A stretch of DNA of 64,000 nt from the NCBI RefSeq assembly GCF_015694525.1, contig NZ_JADQDM010000019.1, positions 1-64,000 on the forward strand, in the 5' to 3' direction. This DNA comes from Hymenobacter ruricola (GTDB taxonomy: Bacteria; Bacteroidota; Bacteroidia; Cytophagales; Hymenobacteraceae). Both the position numbers and the translations under genes were made by a program. The notes below the pieces were generated by a model. It did no database searches, had not been told where the DNA came from, and saw only the letters and a list, made by a program, of their open reading frames with translations. Positions 23,288 through 31,444 of this stretch are shown here, in pieces; the first letter of the stretch is position 1, and every line of letters begins with the position of its first letter.

Positions 23288-24028
23288 ATGCGGTTTCGCT
23301 CATGGATTTTTGGGGCCTTGGTGGCCGGCGCGGGCGTGGCCAGCAGCCGGCCGGCGCAAGCCCAGTTTCACCGGGAGGTGCGCCACTACAACCGCCAGGG
23401 CCGCCCCTACTACCGCGGCCCCCTGCACCTGACGCTGGGCGGCGGCACGGCCCTCTACAACGGTGACCTGGGCAACGCCCCCGGCGACAACTTCCTCGGC
23501 CCCGCCGCGAGCTTGGGCGTGCTCTACCGCCTCACGGCGCACATGCACATCGGCAGCGAGTTTTCCTACCTGGAACTGGGGGCCCGCGACAAGCTCAAAG
23601 AGCGCGGCCTGGCCTTCACCAGCACCAACGGGCTGGGCACGGTATTCCTGCGCTTCGACCTGCTGCCCGACGAGTCCATTTTTGCGTCTTCGGTGGCTGA
23701 CGCGCCCATTTTCCAGGTATATGTGCAGGGCGGCGCCGGGCTGCTGCTCTACAACCCCAAGTCCTACCTCGGCACCGCGCGCGACACCAAGGAAACGGCG
23801 TTTCTGCCCCCCGAGCGCAACGACTACCCCGCCCTGGCCGGCGCGTTCCCGGTGGGCGGCGGCTTTGCCGTGCGCCTCACCGACCGGCTGCGGGCCGACT
23901 TGGAAGCTAACTACTACTTCACCGTCACCGACCAGCTCGACGACATCAGCCTGCGCCTCGGCGGCGCCTCCCGCGGCAACGACGGCTTCGGCACCGTCAT
24001 GCTAAAGCTGGACTACGCGCTGAAGTAG
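23288..24028 (+). CDS. Outer-membrane beta-barrel protein
   Basis: A 246-residue exported protein. ATG at 23288 gives MRFRSWIFGALVAGAGVA and a signal peptidase site after AQAQ. The mature part alternates amphipathic strands: LHLTLGGGTALYNGDLG, LGPAASLGVLYRLTAHMHIG, SEFSYLELGARDK, YVQGGAGLLLYNP, GGGFAVRLTDRLRADLEANY, and a C-terminal strand TVMLKLDYALK. Strand pattern and size match eight-stranded outer-membrane proteins of Bacteroidota. Function is unknown. Confidence 0.85.
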   Translation: MRFRSWIFGALVAGAGVASSRPAQAQFHREVRHYNRQGRPYYRGPLHLTLGGGTALYNGDLGNAPGDNFLGPAASLGVLYRLTAHMHIGSEFSYLELGARDKLKERGLAFTSTNGLGTVFLRFDLLPDESIFASSVADAPIFQVYVQGGAGLLLYNPKSYLGTARDTKETAFLPPERNDYPALAGAFPVGGGFAVRLTDRLRADLEANYYFTVTDQLDDISLRLGGASRGNDGFGTVMLKLDYALK

Positions 24029-24046
24029 CCTCAGCGAATCCAGGAA

Positions 24047-24140
24047 CGTCATGCAAAGCGCAGCGCAGCATCTTGCTTGCAGCCACTAATTCTTTTAATT
24101 ACTACCCCACGCGAGATGCTTCGCTGCGCTCTGCATGACG
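24047..24140. repeat. Family 1 palindromic element, copy 6
   Basis: Twenty-seven-base arms (24047-24073, 24114-24140) beginning CGTCATGCAAAGC, with two mismatches, and a 40-base AT-rich loop. It begins 18 bases after the barrel gene stop. This is the most diverged copy. Confidence 0.85.
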
Positions 24141-24161
24141 GGCTGGAAAATCCCCTGAATC

Positions 24162-24197
24162 AAAAAAGGCCCGCCAGCAATGCTGACGGGCCTTTTT
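24162..24197 (-). terminator. Terminator of the M4 protease gene
   Basis: Stem AAAAAGGCCCGCCAGC against GCTGACGGGCCTTTTT, three-base loop, with T runs on both strands; it lies 21 bases after the protease stop on the minus strand and can serve both convergent genes. Confidence 0.85.
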
Positions 24198-24218
24198 GTT
24201 TGCCTGGTGCAAGAAGAA

Positions 24219-26687
24219 CTATTCTTTCACGAAGCGCTGGTGGAACACTTTCTGGCCGTCACTCACGCTCAGGGTGTACATGCCCTTGGCCAGGCCGCTG
24301 ATGTCGAGCGTGCCGTTGCGCAGGGTGGCGCCATTCACGCGGGCGCCGCGCACGTCGCTCAGCACCACGCTGGTGGCTTCGGCGTTGCCGGGCAGCACCA
24401 GGTGCAGGGCGTCGGTGGCCGGGTTGGGGTACACTTGCAGCGTGCTGGCGGCTTCGTTGCCCAGCGGGGTGGCGTCGCCGGCCAGCGTGGTGGGGCCGGT
24501 GAGGGCCGCGCCGCCCGTGATGTTGAGGGTGTAGTCCTCGGCCTCGCCGTAGCTGAAAGTGCCGCAGCTGCTGGTGGCCGAGTTGTCGCTCATCAGCACG
24601 CGCATCACCGTGCTGCCGCTGCGGGCCGTGCTGGGCACCGTGAAGGTGGCGCTCAGGGTGCCGGCGCTGGCGCTGCTGCCGCTCACCACCAGCTCGCCGG
24701 CGTCGGTGAACACGCCGTTGCGGTTGTAGTCAATGTACACTTTCCAGTACTCGGTGTAAGCGGTGCTGGTGAAGCCGGCCGAGAAGTACACGGTCTGCGA
24801 CGAGCCGGCGGCTACGCTGGTGCTCAGCGCAGTGCCGTTGTAGTAGCCGGCGTCCTTGCCCGAAGTCCGGTTGATGCTGCCCAGTTGCACGAGGTCAATC
24901 CACTCATACGACTGGCTGGAGCCCTTGATGGTGCAATAGGTGGTGCTGGTGGGGGGCGGCGTGGTGCCACCGCCGGTGTACGACGCGCCCACGCCCACGG
25001 CGTACCAGGCGTTGGTCACGGCAATTACCTGGGCCGAGCCGGCGCCGTACAGGTCGGTAGCGGCCTGAATGGCATAGGTGCGGGCCTGGGCATAGTTCGA
25101 GGAAGCCGTCATGTACACGCTTTCCATGCGGAAGGTGATTTTGGCGGCGGCGTCAATGCCCACGCCGGTCACGCTGTAGGTGTTGCCGCCTTCGTTGGTG
25201 CCCGATTTGCCCACGGCCAGGATGTAGTACCAGTGGTTGAGCACGCCCGAGTTGGTGTGCACGCCGCCCTGGTCGTTGGCGTCGGAGGGGGCCGACGAAA
25301 GGGGCGCCCAGTACTGGCCCTTGTAATAAGCCGGCTGGCCCAGGGATTTGGGGTCGCTCATGGAGCGCAGGGCCGCCTGCTGCTTGTCGATTTCCTCACC
25401 GATGAGCCAGGTCGACTTGGCTTTTACTCCGCCCGAGGTGAACCCGAGGTTGGACACCGCATAAGCTTCGATGCTGGCGCCCCAGATGTCGGACAGGCCT
25501 TCGTTCATGGCGCCCGATTCGTTGGCGTAGGTCAGGTTGGCGGTTTTTTCGCACACGGCGTGGCCGATTTCGTGGCCGCACACGTCCAGGGCCGTCAGCG
25601 GGCGGAAGCGGCTGGCGCCGTCGCCGTAGGTCATGCGCACGCCGTCCCAGTAGGCGTTTTCGTAGCCGGTGCCGCCGGGCACGTCGTCGAAGTGCACATA
25701 GCTTTTAATTTTGGCGCCGGCGTTGTCGTAGCTGTTGCGGCCGTGCACGTTCTTCCAGTAGTCGTAGGTGGCCTGGGCGCCCACGTGGGCATCGCCGGCC
25801 ACGTTGTCGAAGTTGGCGTTGTTGTACTCGGCCGACGTCCAGTTGTTGTCGGCGTCGATGAAGTCGGTGGCCGAGGTGTAGCTATTGCCTTTGCGGCAGT
25901 TGTACGTCTCGATGCCCAGGCCGCGGGTGGTGCCTTCGCGCAGGAAGTAGCCGCCGGTGGTGGTGCCGTCGTTGATGGTGCGGGTGCCGCTGTAGGCCGT
26001 GGCGAAGGTGCCGGTGGCCGCCGCGTGCTTGATGATGTTGTCCTGCAACACCACCTGGCCGGTGCGGGCATCCACGTAGATGAGCGCGCGGCTGATGGGC
26101 TGCGCGGCATACACGTTGAACTTCCAGGCCAGCACCAGCGGGCCGGTTTCGGCATTCTGGCGCAGGTCGCGCACGATGACCAGCTCGCCCTGCGGCGCAA
26201 ACTCGGCCGCGTTGGCCTCATTGGTTTGCCACATGTATTGGCGGGCGCCCACGTGGGCCAGGGCCCGGCTCAGGGCGGCGCTCTCGTTGAGGGCGGGCGT
26301 AGTGCTCAGGCCCGAAACCTTCTCGAAGTCCCCGCTGATGCTCTCGATAACGCCGCTTTTGGCGTGCACCGTGTAGTCGGCGTGCTCCACGCGGATGCCC
26401 TGGTAGTACTGGGCAAATTTCTGGTGGGTGAACCCGAGCTGGTCGGTTTCAACGGTGCGTTGCACCATTTGGTCCGCAGTGGTGAGGGCCAGCTGCTGGC
26501 GCAGCACCTGGCCGGCGTCAACGCCGCGGTACGCCATTTTTCCTTCGGCATTGAACTGCACCAGCACGGGCTGGTTGTCGTTGCCCAAAACTTTGGTTTG
26601 GATGCGGGCGGCGTCCTGTGCCTGAGCCGTGGTAGCGGCTAAGGTGCTGAGCATGGCTATTGCTACAGCTGAGTATTGTTTTCTCAT
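24219..26687 (-). CDS. T9SS-secreted M4 (thermolysin-like) metalloprotease
   Basis: An 822-residue secreted zinc endopeptidase. Signal peptide about 1-24 (ending TAQAQ); FTP/PepSY-type propeptide about 30-215; catalytic domain about 230-550 with HEIGH (372-376), the third zinc ligand in NEGLSD (E396) and a late catalytic His in GGVHTNSGVLNHWYY. A GEVED-type domain follows (CTIKGSSQSYEWIDLVQLG to YGEAEDYTLNI), then a type A sorting domain for the type IX secretion system (LQVYPNPATDALHL, GMYTLSVSDGQKVFHQRFVK), so the enzyme is exported and probably surface-attached or released. The start at 26687 (MRKQYSAVAIA) gives the signal peptide. It has its own terminator and a long AT-rich upstream region. 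Confidence 0.96.
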   Translation of the reverse strand: MRKQYSAVAIAMLSTLAATTAQAQDAARIQTKVLGNDNQPVLVQFNAEGKMAYRGVDAGQVLRQQLALTTADQMVQRTVETDQLGFTHQKFAQYYQGIRVEHADYTVHAKSGVIESISGDFEKVSGLSTTPALNESAALSRALAHVGARQYMWQTNEANAAEFAPQGELVIVRDLRQNAETGPLVLAWKFNVYAAQPISRALIYVDARTGQVVLQDNIIKHAAATGTFATAYSGTRTINDGTTTGGYFLREGTTRGLGIETYNCRKGNSYTSATDFIDADNNWTSAEYNNANFDNVAGDAHVGAQATYDYWKNVHGRNSYDNAGAKIKSYVHFDDVPGGTGYENAYWDGVRMTYGDGASRFRPLTALDVCGHEIGHAVCEKTANLTYANESGAMNEGLSDIWGASIEAYAVSNLGFTSGGVKAKSTWLIGEEIDKQQAALRSMSDPKSLGQPAYYKGQYWAPLSSAPSDANDQGGVHTNSGVLNHWYYILAVGKSGTNEGGNTYSVTGVGIDAAAKITFRMESVYMTASSNYAQARTYAIQAATDLYGAGSAQVIAVTNAWYAVGVGASYTGGGTTPPPTSTTYCTIKGSSQSYEWIDLVQLGSINRTSGKDAGYYNGTALSTSVAAGSSQTVYFSAGFTSTAYTEYWKVYIDYNRNGVFTDAGELVVSGSSASAGTLSATFTVPSTARSGSTVMRVLMSDNSATSSCGTFSYGEAEDYTLNITGGAALTGPTTLAGDATPLGNEAASTLQVYPNPATDALHLVLPGNAEATSVVLSDVRGARVNGATLRNGTLDISGLAKGMYTLSVSDGQKVFHQRFVKE

Positions 26688-27164
26688 GTAAAAAAGGGTT
26701 GATGGTGGGAAAGAGCGACTACTGCAAACGTTGAATATTTTACAGTTAATCCGCCGCAACCTAATCATAATTTTATTCCGCAATCGTTTTGGATTACGAA
26801 ATTCATCATTAATGCCAAAATTTTGCACTCTTCTCAATTATTAAATTGCACTCAATCAAATTGAAATATTTCTTTGGCCTGAATCAATCAAATTGGACTT
26901 GTTTTTGCTGGCATGGCACTGTTGAGGTAATGAGCGGGCATTTGTTTATAAGCGGGCAGTTCGGTTAAATACCTAAAAGCCCACCTTCACGGCGGGCAGG
27001 CTCTCACCAGTCCTATAACACTGTAAATCAGCCTTTAGCTCACAAAACCCGGTTGTCTGCCCGATTCGGGCGGGGTACTTGCTTCTGGCCGGTTTGGACC
27101 GAGGTACCGTATTTTTGACTGTTTCATCAATTCGTGCTTCTCACCCGAATCGCCTGCCCTGTCC
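26688..27164. other. AT-rich divergent intergenic region
   Basis: About 480 bases, conspicuously AT-rich from 26690 to 26950 compared with the GC-rich surroundings, separating the divergent protease and PAP2 genes. It repeats CAATCAAATTG twice near 26853-26895. A perfect -7 box (TATTTTTG, 27110-27117, plus strand) may serve the PAP2 gene. I see no gene. Confidence 0.55.
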
Positions 27165-27869
27165 GTGGCCACACTCCCTCCTGTCAATCTTTCCCAACTC
27201 AAAGCTTTCCCGCCCGCGGGGCGCCGGGCTGCCTGGCCGGCGGCGTGGGACCGCACGGGTTTTCGGGTGCGGCTGGGTCTGGTGCTGGCGCTGCTGCTGG
27301 GCCTGCTGCCGGTGGTGCCGGGCTTCTACCACTTCATCCAGGCGCGGCCGGGGCACCGGCTCTTCGACCCGCTGCTGGCGCTGCTGCCGGTGCACGACGT
27401 ATCGGCGCCCACGTTTGCCATCATCTACGGGGCCATTGCGGGCACGTTGGTGTACCTGCTGCCCCGGCCCAACCTGCTGCTGCGGGCGCTGTGGGCCTAT
27501 TATTTTCTGCAGGTGCTGCGCATGGCCACGCTGTGGCTGCTGCCGCTGGAGCCGCCCACCACGCTGGTGGTTTTGCACGACCCAGTGATGGACCACATTT
27601 TCAAGGTGACCACCCAGCCCATCGTGCGCGACCTGTTTTTCTCGGGCCACACCGCCACCATGGCCCTGCTCGCGCTGGCCGGCCGCGGCCGCGGCTGGCG
27701 CCTGCTGCTGGGGCTGCTGACCGGCGCCGTGGGCCTGCTGGTGCTGGTGCAGCGCGTGCATTATTCCTACGACGTGCTGGCGGCGCCGCTGTTTGCCTGG
27801 CTGGCGTATTGGCTGGCCGGTCGGGTGTGCCGCAAAAAACCCGCTGCTCCGGCGAGCAGCGGGTTATAG
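27165..27869 (+). CDS. PAP2-type membrane phosphatase/sphingomyelin-synthase-like
   Basis: A 234-residue multi-pass membrane protein. Six hydrophobic segments can be seen, beginning RLGLVLALLLGLLPVVPGF. LFFSGHTATMALLAL and VQRVHYSYDVLAAPLFAW are the C-terminal catalytic motifs: SGHT and HYSYDV with the histidine and aspartate of the PAP2_C (sphingomyelin-synthase-related) group. It probably dephosphorylates or transfers a phospholipid head group at the inner membrane; Bacteroidota make sphingolipids, which would fit, but this is inference. The start is GTG at 27165. The last eight codons coincide with the terminator of the convergent SDR gene. Confidence 0.82.
   Translation: MATLPPVNLSQLKAFPPAGRRAAWPAAWDRTGFRVRLGLVLALLLGLLPVVPGFYHFIQARPGHRLFDPLLALLPVHDVSAPTFAIIYGAIAGTLVYLLPRPNLLLRALWAYYFLQVLRMATLWLLPLEPPTTLVVLHDPVMDHIFKVTTQPIVRDLFFSGHTATMALLALAGRGRGWRLLLGLLTGAVGLLVLVQRVHYSYDVLAAPLFAWLAYWLAGRVCRKKPAAPASSGL
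27838..27865 (-). terminator. SDR-gene terminator inside the PAP2 coding end
   Basis: A perfect 12-base stem (AACCCGCTGCTC) with a CGGC loop. On the minus strand it is followed by six T residues and lies 33 bases past the SDR stop. It is embedded in the last codons of the opposite-strand PAP2 gene. Confidence 0.85.
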
Positions 27870-27898
27870 ATTCGCTTTCCAGCGGATGGCAGGCCTGC

Positions 27899-28678
27899 CT
27901 ACAAGTACTTCTCGTAGATGCCGGCCGCGATTTTCTCCACAATGCCCTTGGGTACGAAGCTGGTGAGGCCCGCCGATACCTTATTCAGCACGCCGGGCAC
28001 GATTTCGGCTTCGCCGGCCAGCAAGCCGGTCACGGCGGCTTCGGCCACGGCCTCGGGCGTCATCGATACTTTGTTGGCGGTGGCTTGCAGTTCGGCGCCC
28101 ATGCCGGCGCGGTCGGCAAAGGCGGTGGTGGTGGCGCCGGGGCACAGGCAGGTCACCGAGACGTTGCTCGCCTTCAGTTCGTAGCGCAGGCCGCGGCTGA
28201 AGCTCAGCAAAAACGCCTTGCTGGCCGCGTAGAGCGACAATGAAGGCACCGCCTGGTAGGCCGCCGTGCTCGACACGTTCAGGATGTAGGCTTTCGGGGC
28301 GCGGTGCAGGGCCGGCAGCAGGGCGTGCGTGAGGGCCACGGGCAGGGCCATGTTCAGCTGCAGCATGTTCTGCTGCTCGGCCAGGCTGAGCTGCTCGAAG
28401 CGGCCCCAGAGGCCGTAGCCGGCATTGTTCACCAGCACGGCCAGCTGCTCGGCGTGGCCCAGGGCCCAGGCGGCCACGGTGTCGGCGGCGCCGGGGGCAG
28501 CCAGGTCCAGGGCTAGTAGTTGGGCCTGACGCTGGTGCTTTTGCGCAATTTCCTGGGCCAGGGCGGTGAGCTGGTCTTCGGAGCGGGCCACCAGCAGCAG
28601 GTCGTAGCCGCGCTGGGCCAGCAGAAGGGAAATGGCCCGGCCAATGCCGCGCGAGGCGCCGGTAACGAGTGCGTACAT
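27899..28678 (-). CDS. Short-chain dehydrogenase/reductase
   Basis: A 259-residue classical SDR. YALVTGASRGIGRAISLLLA is the TGxxxGxG cofactor motif, LVNNAGYGLWG the NNAG motif, LNVSSTAAYQAVPSLSLYAA the catalytic serine and tyrosine, with YAASKAFLLSF giving YxxxK; CPGATTTAF follows. The basic residue after the glycine motif (SRG, ARSEDQ) favours NADPH. The substrate is unknown. The C-terminus ends with an amphipathic stretch (KGIVEKIAAGIYEKYL). It is followed by a terminator that overlaps the convergent PAP2 gene. Confidence 0.92.
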   Translation of the reverse strand: MYALVTGASRGIGRAISLLLAQRGYDLLLVARSEDQLTALAQEIAQKHQRQAQLLALDLAAPGAADTVAAWALGHAEQLAVLVNNAGYGLWGRFEQLSLAEQQNMLQLNMALPVALTHALLPALHRAPKAYILNVSSTAAYQAVPSLSLYAASKAFLLSFSRGLRYELKASNVSVTCLCPGATTTAFADRAGMGAELQATANKVSMTPEAVAEAAVTGLLAGEAEIVPGVLNKVSAGLTSFVPKGIVEKIAAGIYEKYL

Positions 28679-28700
28679 GGTGGTGGGATTGGAGAATGAA

Positions 28701-28808
28701 AGCCCGTCATGTCGAGCGCAGTCGAGACATCTCGCGTGCCGAAGTAATTCTTTCGATTTAGTTACTACCGCACGCGAGATGTCTCGACTGCGCTCGACAT
28801 GACGGGCT
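28701..28808. repeat. Family 1 palindromic element, copy 7
   Basis: Perfect 39-base arms (28701-28739, 28770-28808) starting AGCCCGTCATGTCGAGC, 30-base loop. It lies between two minus-strand genes, 15 bases after the PhyH-type stop and 22 before the SDR start. Same subfamily as 42188-42278. Confidence 0.97.
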
Positions 28809-28823
28809 TAATTTGTTCTTAGT

Positions 28824-29639
28824 CTACTTCACCAAGTGCAGAAAGCGCAGGTAGAACGGCGTGGGGCTGTCCTGGCTTTTGGGCTGGTACTTGCCCGCGA
28901 TGATGGGCACGTACATCACCCGGCGGCGGCTGGCCTCGCCCACCAGCGGCGACTGCGCCACCCGGTGCCACATGCGGCCGTCGTGCACGGTGAGGTCGCC
29001 GGGCTCGGTTTCGATGGCCACCTCGTTGGGGTCGTAGAACACGTCCTTGTAGTATTTCTTCCGAAACAGCATCTTGTGCAGGCCCTGGCGGTGGGTGCCG
29101 GGTATCACGCGCAGGCCGCCGTTGGTGGCCTTGGTGCCGTCGAGGTGCAGGCCCACGTTCAGCATGGGCCCGATGCGCTTGCCGTAGAACACGTCGCGCA
29201 GCGAGTCGGTGTGCCAGCCCATCTGGCTGAACTCGGAGCCCTCCACGTTCACGTAGTGGTTCACCACGAGGCCGTCTTTCTCGTTTTCGCCCACCCGGCC
29301 GCCCTCGGCTTCGAGCAGCGGAAACAGGGCCCGGAACCGCTCGTCCTGTAGCAGCTCGTGCAGCACGGGGTGGTGCTGCGAGGCAAAGGCGAAGCGCTGC
29401 ACGATGCGCGAGCCGTCCACGTCGTGGCCGTATTTGATGGGCACACCGTTCACCTTTTCCACGCCTTCGGCCAGCCATTTGGCTTGCACCTGCTGGGTGG
29501 CTTCGAGGATTTGCTGCACGTACTCGGGCGAGGCGAAGGGACGAAAGTGCAGGAAGCCGTATTTAGCAAAAAAAGCGCGTTGCTCGGCCGTGAGGGCGTG
29601 GCCGAGGGTGAAGCGCGGGTAGTCTGAGGATAAAGCCAT
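28824..29639 (-). CDS. Phytanoyl-CoA dioxygenase (PhyH) family protein
   Basis: A 271-residue Fe(II)/2-oxoglutarate-dependent oxygenase. The N-terminus (LTAEQRAFFAKYGFLHFRPF) is the usual PhyH opening. The iron ligands are His and Asp in GWHTDSLRD and a distal His in VHDGRMWHR; the 2-oxoglutarate-binding arginine is probably in EASRRRVMYVP. LNVGLHLDGTKATNGGLRVI and PGTHRQG are core strand motifs. The substrate is unknown; family members hydroxylate lipids, amino acids or secondary metabolites. The start at 29639 (MALSSDYPRF) is the ATG at the beginning of the conserved region. Upstream lies the 41-bp repeat array, so it may share regulation with the divergent regulator gene. Confidence 0.88.
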   Translation of the reverse strand: MALSSDYPRFTLGHALTAEQRAFFAKYGFLHFRPFASPEYVQQILEATQQVQAKWLAEGVEKVNGVPIKYGHDVDGSRIVQRFAFASQHHPVLHELLQDERFRALFPLLEAEGGRVGENEKDGLVVNHYVNVEGSEFSQMGWHTDSLRDVFYGKRIGPMLNVGLHLDGTKATNGGLRVIPGTHRQGLHKMLFRKKYYKDVFYDPNEVAIETEPGDLTVHDGRMWHRVAQSPLVGEASRRRVMYVPIIAGKYQPKSQDSPTPFYLRFLHLVK

Positions 29640-29843
29640 AGCAGAAAAGAGGCGGCCGACGCCGGGACGGTTCGGCCTACAAAAGTAATACATCGCCGAC
29701 GCTGGCCCCTAAACGAGCCAGCGCGGCGCGGCGACTATAACCGGGCCGCCGGGCGGGAGTTTGCCCCGCCGGTCCCGTCTGCTGACGAATGAAACCTCAA
29801 AATACTGGCCGCTTGGGTGAATAGTGAATGAACCCGCGCCCTT

Positions 29844-30048
29844 TGGCCGGGCACTAAGGCAATAAGACCCCAAAGCGCGCTAATCCCTTTTCCAAGTAAG
29901 GCAATAAGGCTCGCTTTGCGCTAATCAGTATTTCCACTAGAATAATGGGGAATTTACCTGGCTAATCTTGACTCCGGGTAAGGCAGAAAGAAGTATTTGC
30001 GGCTAAATCGGGGTTCCAGTACGGCAGCGGGGAATCCTTCGGGCTAAT
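29844..30048. repeat. Array of five 41-bp direct repeats (possible operator array)
   Basis: The motif CTAAT (once CTAAAT) occurs at 29880, 29921, 29962, 30003 and 30044, exactly 41 bases apart. Upstream of it most units share TAAGGCAATAAG-like sequence and a T-rich segment. Units are diverged, with one single-base shift. The array lies between the divergent PhyH and winged-helix genes and ends 83 bases before the latter. Spacing of about four helical turns suits a repeated protein-binding site. Confidence 0.8.
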
Positions 30049-30131
30049 CCGGGGGCGGACTGCGCTAAACTGCGCGCCGTGAGGCCGGGTGCGTACCTTG
30101 GGAGCCTGTTCTCCTGGTAAAGCGCCGTTGT

Positions 30132-30548
30132 ATGCCGAAAAACCTGTCTGCCGACGCCCTCGTGGCTGCTTTTGCCGAGCGCGTGGCGCGGCGCGACGAC
30201 CCGCCTCCGCCCGACCCGGCCCGCTTCGAGGCGCCGCAGGTGCTGGGCCGCCTCGTGCAGGCCTTGCGCCCCCTCACCGGCATGCGCACGGAGCGGGGCC
30301 GGGCCACGCTGGCGCGCATGTGCTACGCCTTTGTGGCGGCGCCCGAGCACAGCGGCCCGGCCCTGGCCGAAGCGGCCGGCGTGGGCGAAATTGCCGCCTG
30401 CCGGGCCCGGGGGCACCTGCGGCGGGTGGGGCTGCTGGAAAACCGCTACGGGGGTGGGCACCGCCGCTACCGCCTCACCCGCTTCGGCGAAGACTGGCTG
30501 CTGGCCGTGGTGCAAGGCACGAAAATACCGGGGCCGGGCGTTGGGTAG
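30132..30548 (+). CDS. Small winged-helix regulator-like protein
   Basis: A 138-residue basic protein. The N-terminal half is Arg/Pro-rich (FAERVARRDDPPPPDPARFE); the C-terminal half has LARMCYAFVAAPEHSGPALA, EAAGVGEIAACRARGHLRRV and GLLENRYGGGHRRYRLTRFG, i.e. helix-turn-helix followed by a wing with Gly-Gly and basic residues, as in MarR/ArsR-like winged helices. That makes DNA binding likely. It directly follows the 41-bp repeat array, which could be its own operator. No ligand domain is seen. It is followed by three TonB-C-like proteins on the same strand. Confidence 0.65.
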   Translation: MPKNLSADALVAAFAERVARRDDPPPPDPARFEAPQVLGRLVQALRPLTGMRTERGRATLARMCYAFVAAPEHSGPALAEAAGVGEIAACRARGHLRRVGLLENRYGGGHRRYRLTRFGEDWLLAVVQGTKIPGPGVG

Positions 30549-30638
30549 CCTACGCCCGGCGGCCACCCGTTTTGGGAGCTGCGGCTACCGCCGGCGGCCC
30601 GGGCCGTTGCCATCACTCCTGCTCCATCGAAGCTCGTT

Positions 30639-31346
30639 ATGCAGGCATTTCCTTTTTTGCGTGAGCCCCTGCTGTGCGGCATTGCGAAGCCCCGCTGGGC
30701 CTGGATTCTGGTGCTGTTGATGAGCGTCCCGGGTCGGCCGGCGCACGCGCAGGCTACCAAAGCCCGGCCCGGTATCGGGGCGGTCCGGCGGAGCCCGGCG
30801 AAGCCCCGGAAAGGCCATCTGCCGCTCCGCAAGCGCCCCCCGGAGGCGGGCCACTACCGGGACGACGGCTGGGTCACCAGCGACTGGCGGAGCGCCTGCG
30901 GCACGAGCGAACAGCGCCGGAACGCCTACGACGGCATATTCAACGCCGGTGACCGGATATCCTTCACAGACGCATTGCTAAAAGAAAGCTGGTTTACGGG
31001 CCCGGTTCCGTTGGCAACTCCGGATTCCATCACCGGGCAGAAGCTGGCCGATTACGTGCACCACCGGGTGTGGGCCGGCCTGGATTCGGTACCGGAATTC
31101 CGCGGGTTGCGTTCCATTTATGGCCTTTCTCACCAGTCCTACGCGCGGTTTGTGGTGGACGAAGCCGGCTACTGCCACGCGCTGCCCACCGAACGGCTCG
31201 TGCTGAGCGAGGTGCCCGAGCTGCCCGAGGCGCTACCGGCCGCCGAGGACCAGTGCATCGGGCGGGTGCTGGCGCGGCTGCCGCGGGTGCAGCTCAGCGC
31301 GAGCGTCCGGGGGGTGGCCGTGCGGTTTCGGGTGGCGTTGTATTGA
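30639..31346 (+). CDS. Secreted protein with degenerate TonB-C-like end
   Basis: A 235-residue exported protein. The signal peptide (WAWILVLLMSVPGRPAHAQ) is followed by a basic Pro-rich stretch and an unfamiliar domain (DGWVTSDWRSACGTSEQRRN, FTDALLKESWFTGP). The last 70 residues (FVVDEAGYCHALPTERLVLS to VRGVAVRFRVALY) follow the order of the TonB C-terminal domain found in the next two genes, though the conserved core is weak. This is the first of three consecutive genes with this kind of ending. Function is unknown. Confidence 0.6.
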   Translation: MQAFPFLREPLLCGIAKPRWAWILVLLMSVPGRPAHAQATKARPGIGAVRRSPAKPRKGHLPLRKRPPEAGHYRDDGWVTSDWRSACGTSEQRRNAYDGIFNAGDRISFTDALLKESWFTGPVPLATPDSITGQKLADYVHHRVWAGLDSVPEFRGLRSIYGLSHQSYARFVVDEAGYCHALPTERLVLSEVPELPEALPAAEDQCIGRVLARLPRVQLSASVRGVAVRFRVALY

Positions 31347-31444
31347 GAAGCCGCGGAGGCCGCGCCGTGGTCATCGTTTTTAACTCATTTCCTCTTTCCA
31401 GCACTCGCTTTGTTGCCCTCACCCGAGTTTTTCACTTCTTGCCC

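Noticed and set aside
24180..26642. 820-codon open frame on the plus strand opposite the M4 protease
   Set aside because: Antisense shadow in GC-rich DNA: His/Val/Gly-rich composition without domains, while the minus strand encodes a complete M4 protease with HEIGH motif and sorting domain.
29844..30048. 41-bp repeats as a CRISPR array
   Set aside because: Repeats are diverged over their full length with no unique spacers and there are no cas genes.
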